Below are positions 1 to 13,300 of a DNA stretch of 64,000 nt, piece after piece. A model generated the notes under the pieces. It was not told the origin of the DNA and ran no database searches. It worked only from the letters and a program-made list of their open reading frames with translations. The translations under genes and the position numbers were made by a program. Origin of the DNA: Linepithema humile (Eukaryota; Arthropoda; Insecta; Hymenoptera; Formicidae); the NCBI RefSeq assembly GCF_040581485.1, contig NC_090132.1, positions 19,677,911 to 19,741,910 of the forward strand, read 5' to 3'. Every line of letters starts with the position of its first letter. The first letter of the stretch is position 1.

Positions 1-402
1 ATCATACATATTTTTATAATTCATACGTAACAACTGAATATATATATAATGCTTTTCTATTGATGCTAAACTAACTACAGTGTTAATACAATAGGGAGTT
101 CATGATTGCAATCTGATAACTGATTCATGTATGAAATAAATTATATGTGGTATCATTCGTTTGTCTAAATCTCATTTGCTTAAATCATTTATTGCATAAA
201 TTTTCTCAGCAAGAATTCGATCGTTGTAATTAATGCAAAGTTAAAACGTCATAATTTTTTAATAACTTGTCATCACTAATAGATTTTGACATTATGCACA
301 TCCCTGCTGTATACATATATACATATATATATACATATACATATATTTAATCAAACGCTGTGAAAATAGATATGCTTATTGCTATTGGGCATATGGACTT
401 AG

Positions 403-1102
403 GTGGTGGAGGTTCAAACGAAGGCAGAGTCAGCAGTTTAGAGAGGCCACCGCCGCCACCACATTCTCACAGCGTTGCCCACAATGTGGGCAATTTGTTG
501 CACATGGCAGGTTCGTTCAGTTTATGTAAATTTACCGTGTGTTGAATTAATGTAGCATAATCAATTAATGTACCCAACCTCTATATGATGCATGTATCAC
601 TTCTGCTTGGTATAACCAAAATAATGTTGCTTTCCTGTTTTCACGCTATACAGAATGGATGTAAGGTGAGATTACTATGCTTCTCCCTAGGGGGGCTATG
701 CTTAAGATTCGTCTGAACATATTATTGCAACATAACAGATGAACATTACGGCAACGAAACAATCTCACTAAATGTGCAAATCTCTAGCGTTCATCGCGTA
801 CTTGTACATTTGCGTGTACCCGAACGTCTCTCTTCTTAATTCATCCTACGCTTCCCTTTTGATTTCTATGTACGTCTGAATGTGTGCAATGTATGGATTG
901 TTCAATTAACTATTGTGAGTTTAACAGCATATGCGAATTCTGGGTCTCAGGAACAACGTTGAGAAAAGCAAACAGATGGTAAAGACCTTCCTTCTCTATT
1001 TCAGGTGACTTAGGAAAAGCTGTGGGCGAATTGGTGACAGTTATGACTGAGGACACATCGAAGACGAACGGACAACGAGCGCCTCCACCGGCATTCAAAT
1101 AA
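403..1102 (+). CDS. 3' end of a dystrophin-like gene (two terminal coding exons)
   Basis: The window opens inside a plus-strand gene. Exon 403-510 follows an AG at 401-402 and ends at a GTTCGT donor. Exon 1005-1102 follows a good polypyrimidine-AG and ends in TAA at 1100-1102. Both junctions are phase 1, so the frame continues. The joined peptide runs from a Gly-rich stretch and a Pro5 run into HNVGNLLHMAG, then DLGKAVGELVTVMTEDTSKT, and ends APPPAFK. From memory of the family, a short helix of the type DLG-(R/K)-A-x-x-x-LV-x-VMT followed by an acidic tail resembles the extreme C-terminus of dystrophin and dystrophin-related proteins, the membrane-cytoskeleton linker of muscle and neurons. 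No ZZ or spectrin-repeat exon is in view, so the name is an inference. A run of prolines followed by a short amphipathic helix could be another scaffold protein. Possible poly(A) signals lie at 1801-1806 and 1986-1991. Confidence 0.6.
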
Positions 1103-2633
1103 CGATTGCACCGCGCCGCTTGTCCCAACAACAATGTCACTCTAAACGACGTTAGCACTCGACTTAGATCGATGCTATCCACTTGATATCCACGTTGTAA
1201 ACGTAAACGTTTAATCATTGACCAATAACAAGTCTGGCTCTAAACGCATATCACACTGAGACAAGTACATAGTATATCTGCCGCGCAAATGCAGGGTCAG
1301 GGGACTCGTCTGACGGTGGTTTTGGGTATTTTATAAGTTTTGATATACGTCGTTGTATAGCTGAATTATATGATATCAATAAGACGATTATGGTTTGGCT
1401 TTTGACGATCCCCTGAGAGTAACTTTACATACATATTGACACGTCATATCATGAAACTAATCGTAATGAAAAATCAATTGTTATGCTTGCTAGCTAAACT
1501 ATACAAACAGATAAGAGATATAATGAGTATAAAGGATACACGGAAGGAAATATCATTAACAATGCATGCAAAAGCAATGTATCAAATCACATAATCTATT
1601 ATAGATCGTAGCTTATAATTACATACCCATTCTGTTCACTGCCACGGGCTCTTCCTCGACGTAACTTACACAATGTACACATGTTGCGATTCTAGACGAC
1701 GACACATAATGAGAAATAGATCCGTATCCATACCTGACCTTCTGTATCCGGCGCTCTTGAATTTTACATCAATAATTACGAACGAAAGAGAACCTTTTAT
1801 AATAAAGCAGAGCGACGCGCATTACGACTTTCAAGTTTATTTTTTATCCAGTTACATGATTTTTCATATTTTTTAAATAAATTTAAACGGCAATGTCTAT
1901 TATTTAAGCCTGCCGGATGTTATTATATCTAAGAGTATATTGATAAGTACCTAACTAATAAACTGTAGGCTGTATTCTGATATGTAATAAAGTTGTCTGA
2001 AAAATACTTTATCACAATATTACTAAAATGTGAGCTCACCGTGGTTTTGTTATTAAGTGATCAGTCTGCGATCTGCTTCCTGAAGCGGATAATTTTTATA
2101 TTTTGAATGAATTGAACACGCATTTTTTTACATATCACCGATGCCATATACGTTGATAATAATACTATTGTGTCACTTTTGAGGATATTGCTTGTGAAAT
2201 GTAAAATACATATCTTTGAAAAAATATCATATTTTACCAATTGCGAACGAGTATCATGAATTGTTATTCACCGCCGTTAGGTCACAAGAAGGTTAACTTC
2301 ACTTGATAAAGTGTAAACCGATCGAATATGTTTCCAAGCTCCGTCTATAGTTCGTTGAAAGATTGTTGGTTTTGCGATTTCATACATTAATATAACGCAT
2401 TAAAATCTAGAGGATTAGTCATATAAAAATGAAGTTATATACTGCGTACAACATCAAACAGGTAACTATGTTACTTGTAATATATTGTAATATGACTGAA
2501 ATGATATGGGACAAAATGCTTAAATAAAAATAATATGATATAAAGTCTTCTTATATATTTTTCTCCAACTCCTCATAACAATCATCGAAATAAGAAAGCT
2601 CAAATTAAAAAGCTTTTTACTATAGTATTTTTT
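1103..2633. other. 3' flank and AT-rich intergenic DNA
   Basis: The first part is probably the 3' UTR of the preceding gene. AATAAA hexamers occur at 1801-1806 and 1986-1991, the second followed by GT-rich sequence. I see no coding exon with matching splice signals in the rest. Confidence 0.4.
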
Positions 2634-2974
2634 TATATACAGGATGATTCAAAACAACCTGATGTTATATTGAAATGTCATATTCTTGAGCAATTTCTAA
2701 AATAATTTTTCCTTTAGCAAAATTTTATCCGAAACTTAGTTTTTAAGTTATAATTGAAAATAGTTCGCTACTAACGTAACAGTTGACAGTCTCGTAATGC
2801 GTTGCGCGTCCCTGCCTGCCCGTTATGTCGGACTTGTGAGTAGTGAACTATTTTCAATTATAACTTGAAAATTGAGCTTTGGACAAAATTTTGCAAAAGG
2901 AAAAGTTATCTTAAAAATTGCTCAAAAATATGACATTTCAAAGACATGAGATTGTTTTAAATCAGCTTATATAA
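2634..2974. mobile_element. Foldback MITE-like element
   Basis: This is an imperfect inverted repeat. Left arm 2634-2775 pairs with right arm about 2840-2974 around a loop of about 65 bp. Matching blocks include GAAATGTCATAT, GAGCAATTT, GCAAAATTTT and TTATAATTGAAAATAGTTC with their reverse complements in the right arm. Both ends lie in TATATA, which would fit a TA target duplication of mariner-type MITEs. The loop is more GC-rich. No transposase frame is present, so it is non-autonomous or a relic. Confidence 0.7.
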
Positions 2975-5900
2975 TAAAACAAAATTAATCATAAAAATAA
3001 TTGTATTAACTTTTGTTGCTTTATCAATTTTTCTTATTACGATAATATCTGTTAATAACTAAAAATTTTATACACGAATATTATTCTAAAGTCTAAATCT
3101 TTTATTTTTTACAAATTATTTTTTGTTCAAGAAATAAATTTTGTTGTACGCAAAAAGTATGTATATAGAACAAAAGAAAGCAAATATTCTTTGGTAAATT
3201 ATTTATGTTTCGTAATTTTTTAATCATCAGTATTAAAGCAAATATAAAGATTTGTTGTTTGGAATTTATTGTTTCAGTATAAGGAGACTATGAACTGAAT
3301 ATGGATCAACATAAAAACTACATTCTCAGTCAGAGCATCTCGACGGCACACAAGGACGTTGCCTGAACTGGTATTTATTCGATCCGGTTTTAATCATCCT
3401 TCGAAGGAAATCGTAAGTGAACCGGTAAGCAAAAAGTGTACGACAAACACGGACTTGACTGAGTTTCGAATATACGTAACAGTTTTATTCGCAGAAACAT
3501 TTAGTACAAAAATTTACCTTAATCTTTTATTTTAAACTACTTTATACATTGTTTTTTAAAAACTAAATGGTATTTATATGGAATTTAGTATACATATATA
3601 TTGATTAACATAATTTAATTTTGTTAACAAAATTTTGAGAAAGAAGCAATTGGAATACCTAGTATTTAAAATTTTTGAGTAATTCCTCAGCATGTGTTTT
3701 CTGAGAAACAGCAAGGGGAATTCTAATATACTTTAAAAACGCATTCCATTAGTTCAAATTTCACTAATGCTGTCAGCAATGTAACACGAAGATCATGACA
3801 AAGCTTTGAAAAGTTATTCTTACAACGCCAATGCAGCACGTTTCGTTATAAAGTAAATTTAATTTAATGAATTTTAAAAGATATATATCCTTGAGAATAT
3901 TCCTCTCAAGAGTTTTATCATATCAAATAAACAAAAGTATTACATAATAATCTTAGTACAAAGAGTAATCATGTAAGATAATTATTGATTTATTTCTTAT
4001 TTGATTTCTCAAAGACATAAATAATTGCATCTAAAAGATTATTTTGATAAATTTATAATTTTATTATTTTACACAAATTCATACACTACAAAAGATATAT
4101 CGTCATGATATATATTCATTCAAAAATTCGGCTGTATTTGCAATGTAGTTTCGACCGAAATTCCTTAAAAGAGCAACTCAGGCCTTTGCCCTTAACACTT
4201 CTTTGCTTTGTGAATCGCATGAGTACACGCGCGGTATGTGTGTATATAGGTGCTGTTTGTATGATTGTCAGAAATACTCTCAAACTCTCAATATTCTTAT
4301 TACTTGCTAACGCGTATTGCTACTACCTTGATTCATCATATTACTATATTGTATAATACATACATAATACATTGTCTCATACAGTTGTGTGATGCGCTAG
4401 AATTGCTAAATTTGCATTTTATGAATACCAAAAAAAAATATATGTCTTTGCATTATTTTTTATGCTTTATATTACAATTTCAAGAAATAAAATTACTGCA
4501 AAATTATCTATGGATATTTTCTGCGTACGGATTCATGATAGCGAAATTATAATTACAAATTTTTATGTCTTTTTATTAATAGACATTTTTTGTTATTCAT
4601 ATTTTTACGGTTGTTCTGTTATTGTGAATTAATACGCTAACAAGGAAGAGAAATATAATAAATATATTTAACAATAATTTTTATGAGTCCGCAAAAAAAC
4701 ACACAAGGAATATTGTGTTTCAGTAACGAAAACAGAATTTATGCTCTGCTGAAGCTGTATCTTGAAACATGCACATGTATCTTTTGAGTTTCCAATACAG
4801 ATGATTGAATCATCAATACGTGACATGTGTATCATTGTGCGTAAACAGAAATTTAGTGCATGCTGCGAAGGCCGATCGTAATCGAATATGGCACACGTTT
4901 ATTCAGTATGGAGCCAAATGCCTAAACATGTAATAATTATGTTCATCGATATTTTAACGGTAATATGATAACATTATGCTTGTACGTGACGTTATGTCGA
5001 AAGTAATATGTGACATCTGTTTACAATTCTTAAATAATTTTATTGATTGAAAATCTTCAAAATAACATCTATAAATTTCATCAAATTACGTAATATTTAT
5101 AATAAATATTAAAAAATTTATTTAAATCTATATGCTTAAAATGAAACTTACATCTTCCAGTATTTTCTTTGTATCGTGCGCAAACCACATTTAAATGAGT
5201 AAAAAATGCAAAGATATAATATCGGAAAGTAAACCCAGTTTTCTCTGGTTGGCTTTACTGTATATGCACAAGAGGAAGTTATTATTAAGTGAATTTCTAG
5301 CATTCCTTTCGAAATGGCACTGCTTTTCTCACGAAGCACTGAACGTCCTTAGAAACTGGTAGAAATGCAAATAGACTAGAGACACAGATCGTAAAGAGTA
5401 TGCAGGAATCTAGCGAATGTAGCATATACCTTTGAGGACAAATGAAAGTGATAACATGTTAAGTTTCTATGCATTACCGAACTTATCAGAGATCTGAGCT
5501 ACAAGATAATTTCAGATTTATTCAAAAAATTCAATTTTAAAGTCTGAATTAATGCAATGCTATTATAATTATGCAATGCTATTATAATTATGCAATGCTT
5601 ATAATTAATGTAAATATCTGAAAATAATTCCAATATTTTCAACATTATCTTTCCACATAATAAATTCTTCAAAATATTTTTCTTTGATTTAAAAGCAGCT
5701 TTTAATATCTTTTCTATAATTATATAAATTATTACTCAATGCGGAAGTTATTTTTTACACATGCTCAAATTTTATTTCACGAATCTGATGTGCACTAATT
5801 TTTTAAACTTATATACCCATTTATTTTTTTATCGTATTATACCAGCGTGATACCACTTTCATTCCAAAACGAGTTTTGGTCGTGCCATCGTGGAGCGGCT

Positions 5901-7015
5901 CGACAATAAGGACCAGCCGGCTGAAGGCATACGGAGAAACCTATATAGCCTATATCCATCGCAGGTTCCATGACCTAACATTTTTTTTGCTCCATGTAGG
6001 AAGGCTGCACGAGGCCTCGGAGAAGGTCGTTCGTTCTTCGGCGATTGCAGCTGAAGGAGATGCGTGCAAGGAACTCCAATACTGCAGGCGCAATCGTGGC
6101 CTCCAAAATTCAAGCAAAAACCACTTACAACAACCAAGTCTCATAATTTTAATTCTATATCTTATAATAAAACTGCATAGAGAAATGTGAAGATTAAAAA
6201 TAGTTTCAAAAGCTGAAATTTTAATCTAAAATATATATTTACTCCAAGAAAAAACATGGGAAAAATAACAGCCATTTGAACATTCTTTTATGAAAGAAAC
6301 TTTTTGTTTTATATTACTTAAATTGTTCTATAATATTTCTGGAATGTAGGTCAAAAATATAATCTTTAAAACTGAATAAAAAGGTGGTTTTGAATTTCCA
6401 GATGATGTCAGACTAGTTCTTAAAATTCCAAGCTTAACGACTCTCTGGCTCATCTTTGACTTAATTAAAGAAGAAAGAACAGGAAAGAAATATTTAAATT
6501 TTCTGTTAGCGGTAAGAGACTACAATTTCTGCTTTACATTATTTATTATCTTTTTTTTGTCTAAAATATTTACTCATACGTTAATTTAGTATATAATATT
6601 TTCTAGTACAAGCAAAATATTTAAGAACGGTAGTATCAATTTACTTTTCAATTAAATATTTTATAGTCTTGTATGTTTATATAAATATAGAAAGAAACAT
6701 AAAAGTAGATGGATTTATTCAAAACGTATAATCTAAACTAATCGCCAAAAATAAAAGAAAATAAATACAAAATGTTATATCAAATAAAATTTGTAGTATT
6801 TTTTTAAACAGGTGATATTTTATTATCTTTAAAAATCTAGCAGTTTTATTTGTATTTTATTCCTTAAAATAAAACAGGAATACGTTCATGCTTCGGTGAA
6901 AGAAAAAAGCAAAACGTCGAGTTAGAAAGTGCATGAATAAGCAGATCCGTGGATTCATCATTTCATCCTGCGAATTTATGAAAACGTCGCTGCAAAAATC
7001 TTATCTCTTCTTCCA
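2975..7015. other. AT-rich intergenic DNA
   Basis: There is no supportable gene. A tandem repeat lies at 5552-5604. A GC-richer patch at about 5870-6140 has open frames on both strands but no convincing splice signals or recognisable protein. Confidence 0.4.
5552..5604. repeat. 19-bp tandem repeat, about 2.8 copies
   Basis: The unit ATGCAATGCTATTATAATT occurs twice exactly, followed by a third copy that lacks two bases. It is a minisatellite in intergenic DNA. Confidence 0.75.
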
Positions 7016-7302
7016 GGAATCCGTTCATCGTCTGACGTCATCTCCGGGGCAACTTGGAGAACGGAGGTCGTGTGTCGCGCCGCCAGACGAAAGCTCGATA
7101 CTCGGTGCGGGCGGCCAATGGGCGCGTCGCACAAACTTCGCCGGAGCGTGTTGTCGCCGTCTGATCGCCGGTTCCCTCCAGTCGAGTCGCGACCGCCGAA
7201 GTGTGAACGTTGTTCTTGCACAGCTGATCGACACCACGAATTTTTGCTATCCACTGTAAACGCGCGCGCGGGCCCGTACCTCGTTACAAACCCGAAGCGA
7301 AA
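7016..7302 (+). promoter_or_regulatory. CpG-rich promoter and 5' UTR of the Chd64-like gene
   Basis: A sharp GC- and CpG-rich block sits directly upstream of the ATG at 7303. It contains a perfect palindromic CRE, TGACGTCA, at 7033-7040 and a CCAAT box at 7115-7119. A pyrimidine-rich AG just before 7018 could be an acceptor for a further upstream non-coding exon. The transcription start cannot be placed from sequence alone. Confidence 0.55.
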
Positions 7303-10300
7303 ATGGCCTGTAATAGAGCTGCAAAGTCCGGATTTGCCGCGGAGGCGCAGAGAAAGGTAAGGCTCTTTTTGTCAATCCTCTTTCACTTCCGTAAACACGG
7401 TCGCTAGCATTCCTGGCATCCTGACCTAGTCAACCACCACCCCCTCCACTTTAGCTCCGGGGTACGTGGACTCGACCTACTGAGGGTGCATTCCTGCGCA
7501 AGCGTGCAACCCTGGTCGACGTACTAATTCGTAAACGTGCATCTGGTGGTCGGTCAGCCGGGCATTGTTCAGCCGAGGTGGCAAGGTCAATCATGATGAT
7601 GCACGTAGCACTAGATTATCATGCAATGAAGCTAATGTTCGTGTGAAACTATTAAAAGTTAAATGCGTATTTAATTGATATCGCTAAATTAATAAGTGAT
7701 GAAAACTCTCGCGGTGTATCATATTGATTCTCTGATACCATTATTTTGACTGACCTACATACACTCCACTATGGCTACAGGGTGGAGTGAGAATTCAGAA
7801 TGATTTGAGGGTGGCAGGATAGTCTAAGCTGTGGAATTACGGAATATCGTCAGACATCATATTGATTATCGCTAATATAATAAATCAGTTCAATTAGTGT
7901 CAATATTTTGAATCAGACCATTGTGATTTGAAACGACGAAAGTTATTCTAATTTTAAAATGTAGCAATATTGTAATTTAAGTAATCTGATTTTACATTTA
8001 TCAATATTTACAGATATTCAGATATTAAAATTTATTTACTTTTTCTTTATGGTATCTCGTATGCTTTATTTTTTATAATTTCGTATGAAGAAAGAGTTTT
8101 ATTCTTTGCGACACGATTTTAATTCGTGATTTTCGTGTAAATATAGTTATTACAAAAAATTACAGAGTCCATATCAATACAGTGTGTCAATACGATAGTA
8201 AATAATGAAGCAGGCTTTCACTATTTGTATTCTCGCATTCGTTCACGTAGCTCGTGTGTTTACATTATTCAAATACCAATCGAACACACGATCATCAAGA
8301 AACTCATATGAAAAATAACATAAAAGATTAGAAACTAAATTTTAAACAATTATTTTCCGTCATATCTATTGAAATATCATCATATTTATTGAAATTTTGA
8401 CAATTCTTGTTTTCGCCACTAGTATACATAATCCTTCCATTTCGATTATGTGAAGATTTCGAAATCCATTACGATTTTTTTATAAAAAATATCGTTATAG
8501 GGATGAGAAAAAAACGCGCGTAGCAATTAGCAAAAGAGTATCCAGTCTTGGCGAACCTTTGTTGAGTTTTATGCAAGCGTATCGTTTATCTCACAGCTGT
8601 GTTTAATGTATACTTTACATTTGCTCGGTTCCATACACGTACTATTCTGAGACAAAACAAAATTCTCACTGCCATAAGTTACTTTATAATGCAAATCCAT
8701 ATAGGTGTCTAAGTCGTGATACTTGTTAGTAAGTCATTAATATCCATTCCAATACATACAATATAAATAAAAATGGATCAATATAAATTCTTGGAAAGAT
8801 AATTAGCAATAAAATTCTTCATGAAAAAAATTGAATAAGATGATGCAATACAATTTTAAAAGTTTATTATGCTGTCATAAAGCTCGATCACTACGATAAA
8901 CGATAAGAGATATCTTCTACAAATTTTTTTAAGGTTTGACACAAGACCTGAAAATATTGTTTTTTCAATATATCATTAATTGAATTAAAATTAAAAAATA
9001 AATATTTTTAAATAAAAGAAAAAATATATATATGTATATACGTATATTGTATAATACACATAAATTAATATTTTTTATTTAATTAGAATCTTTTATTTTT
9101 AATATTTTTTAAAAGTCATTTTTGAAAAGTTGTGCGCAAACATTATTATTTTAAATACAAAGAACAATTTTTGACAAAAATTTTTAATCATTTTACGCGC
9201 ATTTTGGAATGTTAAGAATGGAGAAATAACTTATATAAATTATTAAATATATTTCAATTATTTGTTTGATGCGTAGATAACGCGATAAGGAATCGTGCAT
9301 GTGTAATCTCATGGTAAATAAACAACTTGATAATAATGAAGAACGAAAATGTAGTTGTATTTAAAAATAACATGTGCGTTTCAGTGTACATTTAGTATCT
9401 CAATGTTTCCGTTAAGAAAAAATCAATATCTAAATAAAATAAAAATCGAACGATGCTCTTGCGATGCTTTTCGCATTTAAATCTCTGTTCATCGCAACTA
9501 AAAATTATTATAAATTTTATCACAATTCAAATACACGATAAAAGTTAAATTTGCACCGAAATATGTTGGTATACACTTTTGAAAACTGCATCTGTCATTC
9601 CGGGCCGCGACTTTGATTCTTTTTCATTACCTCAGGTATCCAGCGGTATTTCGGTTTCGATGCGCACACGTTTCGTTCCGTAAGCAGCAACAGCTGCTAG
9701 GCGGTCGTTTCTTTCGAGGGGAATTAAAATGAGATCCAGTTGCCGAAGAAGGGAGCGTCCCTCGCGAAACTTGTTGGCCATGGTATACTTCTTGGACGTG
9801 TTGCACCCCTGCCCTCCTTCGTCAACAATCGAAATTGTGTTATTCTGCAACGAAAGCCAATAGTGTTCTTTCGCACGTGCACCAGCATGATCGGTTTGAC
9901 TTTTTATTTCTTATCCTTCTACAAGCGTTGCAGAAATTGTGTTAATTTTCTAGTGTTAGTTTCGTAATATTGCGCAAAACTTATTCCGAGACCGGTTCTT
10001 TACGAAAAGTTGAAGAGTTATGTTTTAATGAATCGATAATTTAGATATTTACATAAATTCTATCTATATATTTTGGAATCGACGATTGAGAATATAAAGT
10101 TGCATTAAATAAATTAAAGGAATAATATTTTAGTTTCTATTTTTTGGCGTATAATAAATAATGAAAAAGGATATTTTTTTGTACACTAAGAAATATTTTT
10201 ATCAGCAATTTCTTTGATATCAATTAACACTTAAACGTTTTTACATTGAGCACTTGAAGTACTTAGAAATAGATATGATGTAAAGCACTCGAGCTTTATT

Positions 10301-13300
10301 TTTTTTCGAGGAAAGTAAGAACTTTAGTAACAATAATGAATGTTTATTGAGAATGGAAATATACCGAATGTTAACCACATATGTAGGCAGTGGTCATTTT
10401 TATCAGTTGTTTTCTTTCCTTTGTATTATGTAATTTTCTGACATATAAAACAAGCGCATAGTGAATTTTTATATCATGATGATCCTTATTTTATTATTAT
10501 ACAATTGCGATAAAATTATAAATCATAATTAAACTTATATGAATTATATGCTCAATTTTTTAAAAATACAACCAAAAGTGTATTTTCGACAAAATACGTT
10601 TTTTTTTGCAGCAGAGAATTTAATAATTTGTTTATATCTTGTGAAACTATTATTGACAATAAGCAGTTTGTCGTATTGTAAAGAAATTATCTCGCACTTT
10701 ACTGAAAAAATAAAAGGAATCGTTAAGGTAAAAATATTTTGCAAGTTACAATACCGAAAGATATTCGTCGCAAGGTTTGCGGAGAAGCTCGCACTCATTA
10801 CGAACCAAGATATGCTTATCGTCTATGGAATGCAGTTCGAGCCGACTCGTTATACTTCACCGGTACAAAATCATTTGTCTCAGAATGTTACGTTGCGTGC
10901 ATTAACTATGACATTGCATATTGCAAATTGGCAATACAAAAGTCTTTTAACGAGAAAAGAAATTTAATCGCAAATTTGAAACTTGTTATGCAATACCTTT
11001 ACAATAAATTTTTTTTTTTTTTAATTCTATTTTGCAGAGAAAAATGTTTTTAATATTGAAAAAAATAAATAAATCTAATTTTTTATGAAAATTATGCTGA
11101 GAAAGAACACTATTAATAGTTAGGAAAATAGTATCATATTTTAATGTGCAAGGAAAGACGCAGAATGTTGATTAATAAATTCATTATAGCCATAATCGTT
11201 CGTAAATATACCTTACTTCAGATAGCTATGCACTATGATTCCAAGGTAGTGTTCATCATATGATTATCACTATCAGCGCTATAAATTAAAAGCGGTGAGC
11301 CATGACCACCTCCCATAATTGCTGAAGTTCAACGTGCCTGCCTGTTTGTATAGCTGACAGACGAATAAATGCATATAATGAGTAATGACTAACATCAGGC
11401 GATAATATCATAGGCATTACGATTCTGAGCGAACCTATTTTCTCTGGAAAAAATCAGATTGTTTTCATTAATTGACACAAAGGCAAATATTATCACAAGC
11501 GTGACACAATCTCTGTCAGCGCTCTTTGAATATCATAGCTAATGTTACTATCATGACGAAGTGGAGCAAACACTTCAGCGCATTCCATATTGCAATTTTG
11601 CATCGAAGATATACGGATATACTGCGATATTGTTTAGTACTATTGCGTAGTAAATATTAACAGAAATTAACATCTATAAATAATATATATACATATATTA
11701 TTTTTTATCCTTCTTGTTTTACTGTTATTTATAGAATGATGTTGAAGAAAAAAAATTTTCTTGGTTTCATAGGTATTATCTTTTTTTATATATGCAATTT
11801 TTTCTTTTTGCATACATGTATTGTACATATAGTATACTTATATGCATGGTGTGCTATTATTTTGTTCTACATTATTATCTTCCCCGAAATGTGATTTCAC
11901 ATTAACTTACCGATGGTAGGATTTCTTCTACGAATGCTATACGATGAATGTGTGGTATTATACCCGCATTCTAAAAATAGAGATGCTTCATCCCCGAAGA
12001 GGATATCTGTATTAACGGCCGGAAGTAGAATAAAGTGGTTTCCGTTCTAGGCGCGAATAATGGAGAATAAGGATTCTTGCGCGCGACTTATTGTTAATAT
12101 TTTTATGTCTTTACGCGGACAACAAATAAGTCATGTGATATATAAATCTTGTTGTTTTCTTACATCAAGTTCATAAATTACATTAATCAGTGGAAAATTA
12201 AAACTTTATTAAAATAGAGAAAAACAAATTCACCTCTCGTGAATAAAATTACAATAAAATTAATTATACTTCTTATAATTTATTCTAGAAGTATTTTAGA
12301 AGAATTTTATAACTTTATCATGAAGCCAATTTATTGGATCAGAAGTTTAGAATCCACAAAGTCGACATAAATGAAAACCACATAACATTGTTCGATCTTA
12401 TCAAGCAAATTGCGGTATAAACTCCGGGGATGACGTGATCATGTTCGGCATATCATTTACGTGAGGTATTACAACTCTGATAGAAGCATTATCGCATTTG
12501 ATACTTCGAAAACGAATTACATACATGCATCAGAATCGGCGAATAAAATGACCACACACTTTCGTATCGAATTTTATATGCAGATTAATTTGCGTGATTA
12601 TCATTATAAATATTTTTGATATTTCAAATATTATTGATTATTTATACACGAATACTTCAACAAATATTCTTTGTCCGTATGCAAGATGATTTGAATTTTA
12701 TTACGTATCCTGCAAAGCTTATTTAGAATGCACATGTACTTGTATATTCTGTGCTTATCTGCATAATGTCGTTGTAGGAAGCACTTAATCATAGAACCAA
12801 TTCATTGGATCAGAACGTAATGAAAACGTAACATCATTGATCGTGAGGTTTATCCTGCCAGAAAACTTTCTCCATATTGTGACTCATTCCGGCATAACTT
12901 CTTCCTTATGTCATACCCGTCGGATGACATAAGACATAGGATGGCTTTAATTATCGATATTTCGCACATATACTTTATTACTTGAGCAAACGGTTTCCCT
13001 TTTTAAGTGGATTAGTCGGACACTCCTATATGTAACGACAGTTAACAGCAATTAACGATAGTGAAAGACAGTTTCATCAATAATTGAATTAAAAAAAAAA
13101 AAAAAAAAACACTGCATCTTGAAAAAAGTTATAAAGATATAGCTGCAGAAATATTAATACAGATGGACATAAATTGCAGAAGTATAAAATGGAAAATAAT
13201 ATGCGTCACGCACTCGATATTATGACATTCCTTTAGATAGCTCACACAATAGCTCGTTTCCGATTGCAAATGCAGAAAGTGTCAATGGATACTAATCACA

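Noticed and set aside
5859..6190. Pair of overlapping ORFs of about 100 codons
   Set aside because: Open on both strands in a GC-richer patch with no splice signals or recognised protein.
10539..10967. 142-codon plus ORF in the Chd64 intron
   Set aside because: First half is AT-rich low-complexity; a competing frame is open in the second half; no homologous features.
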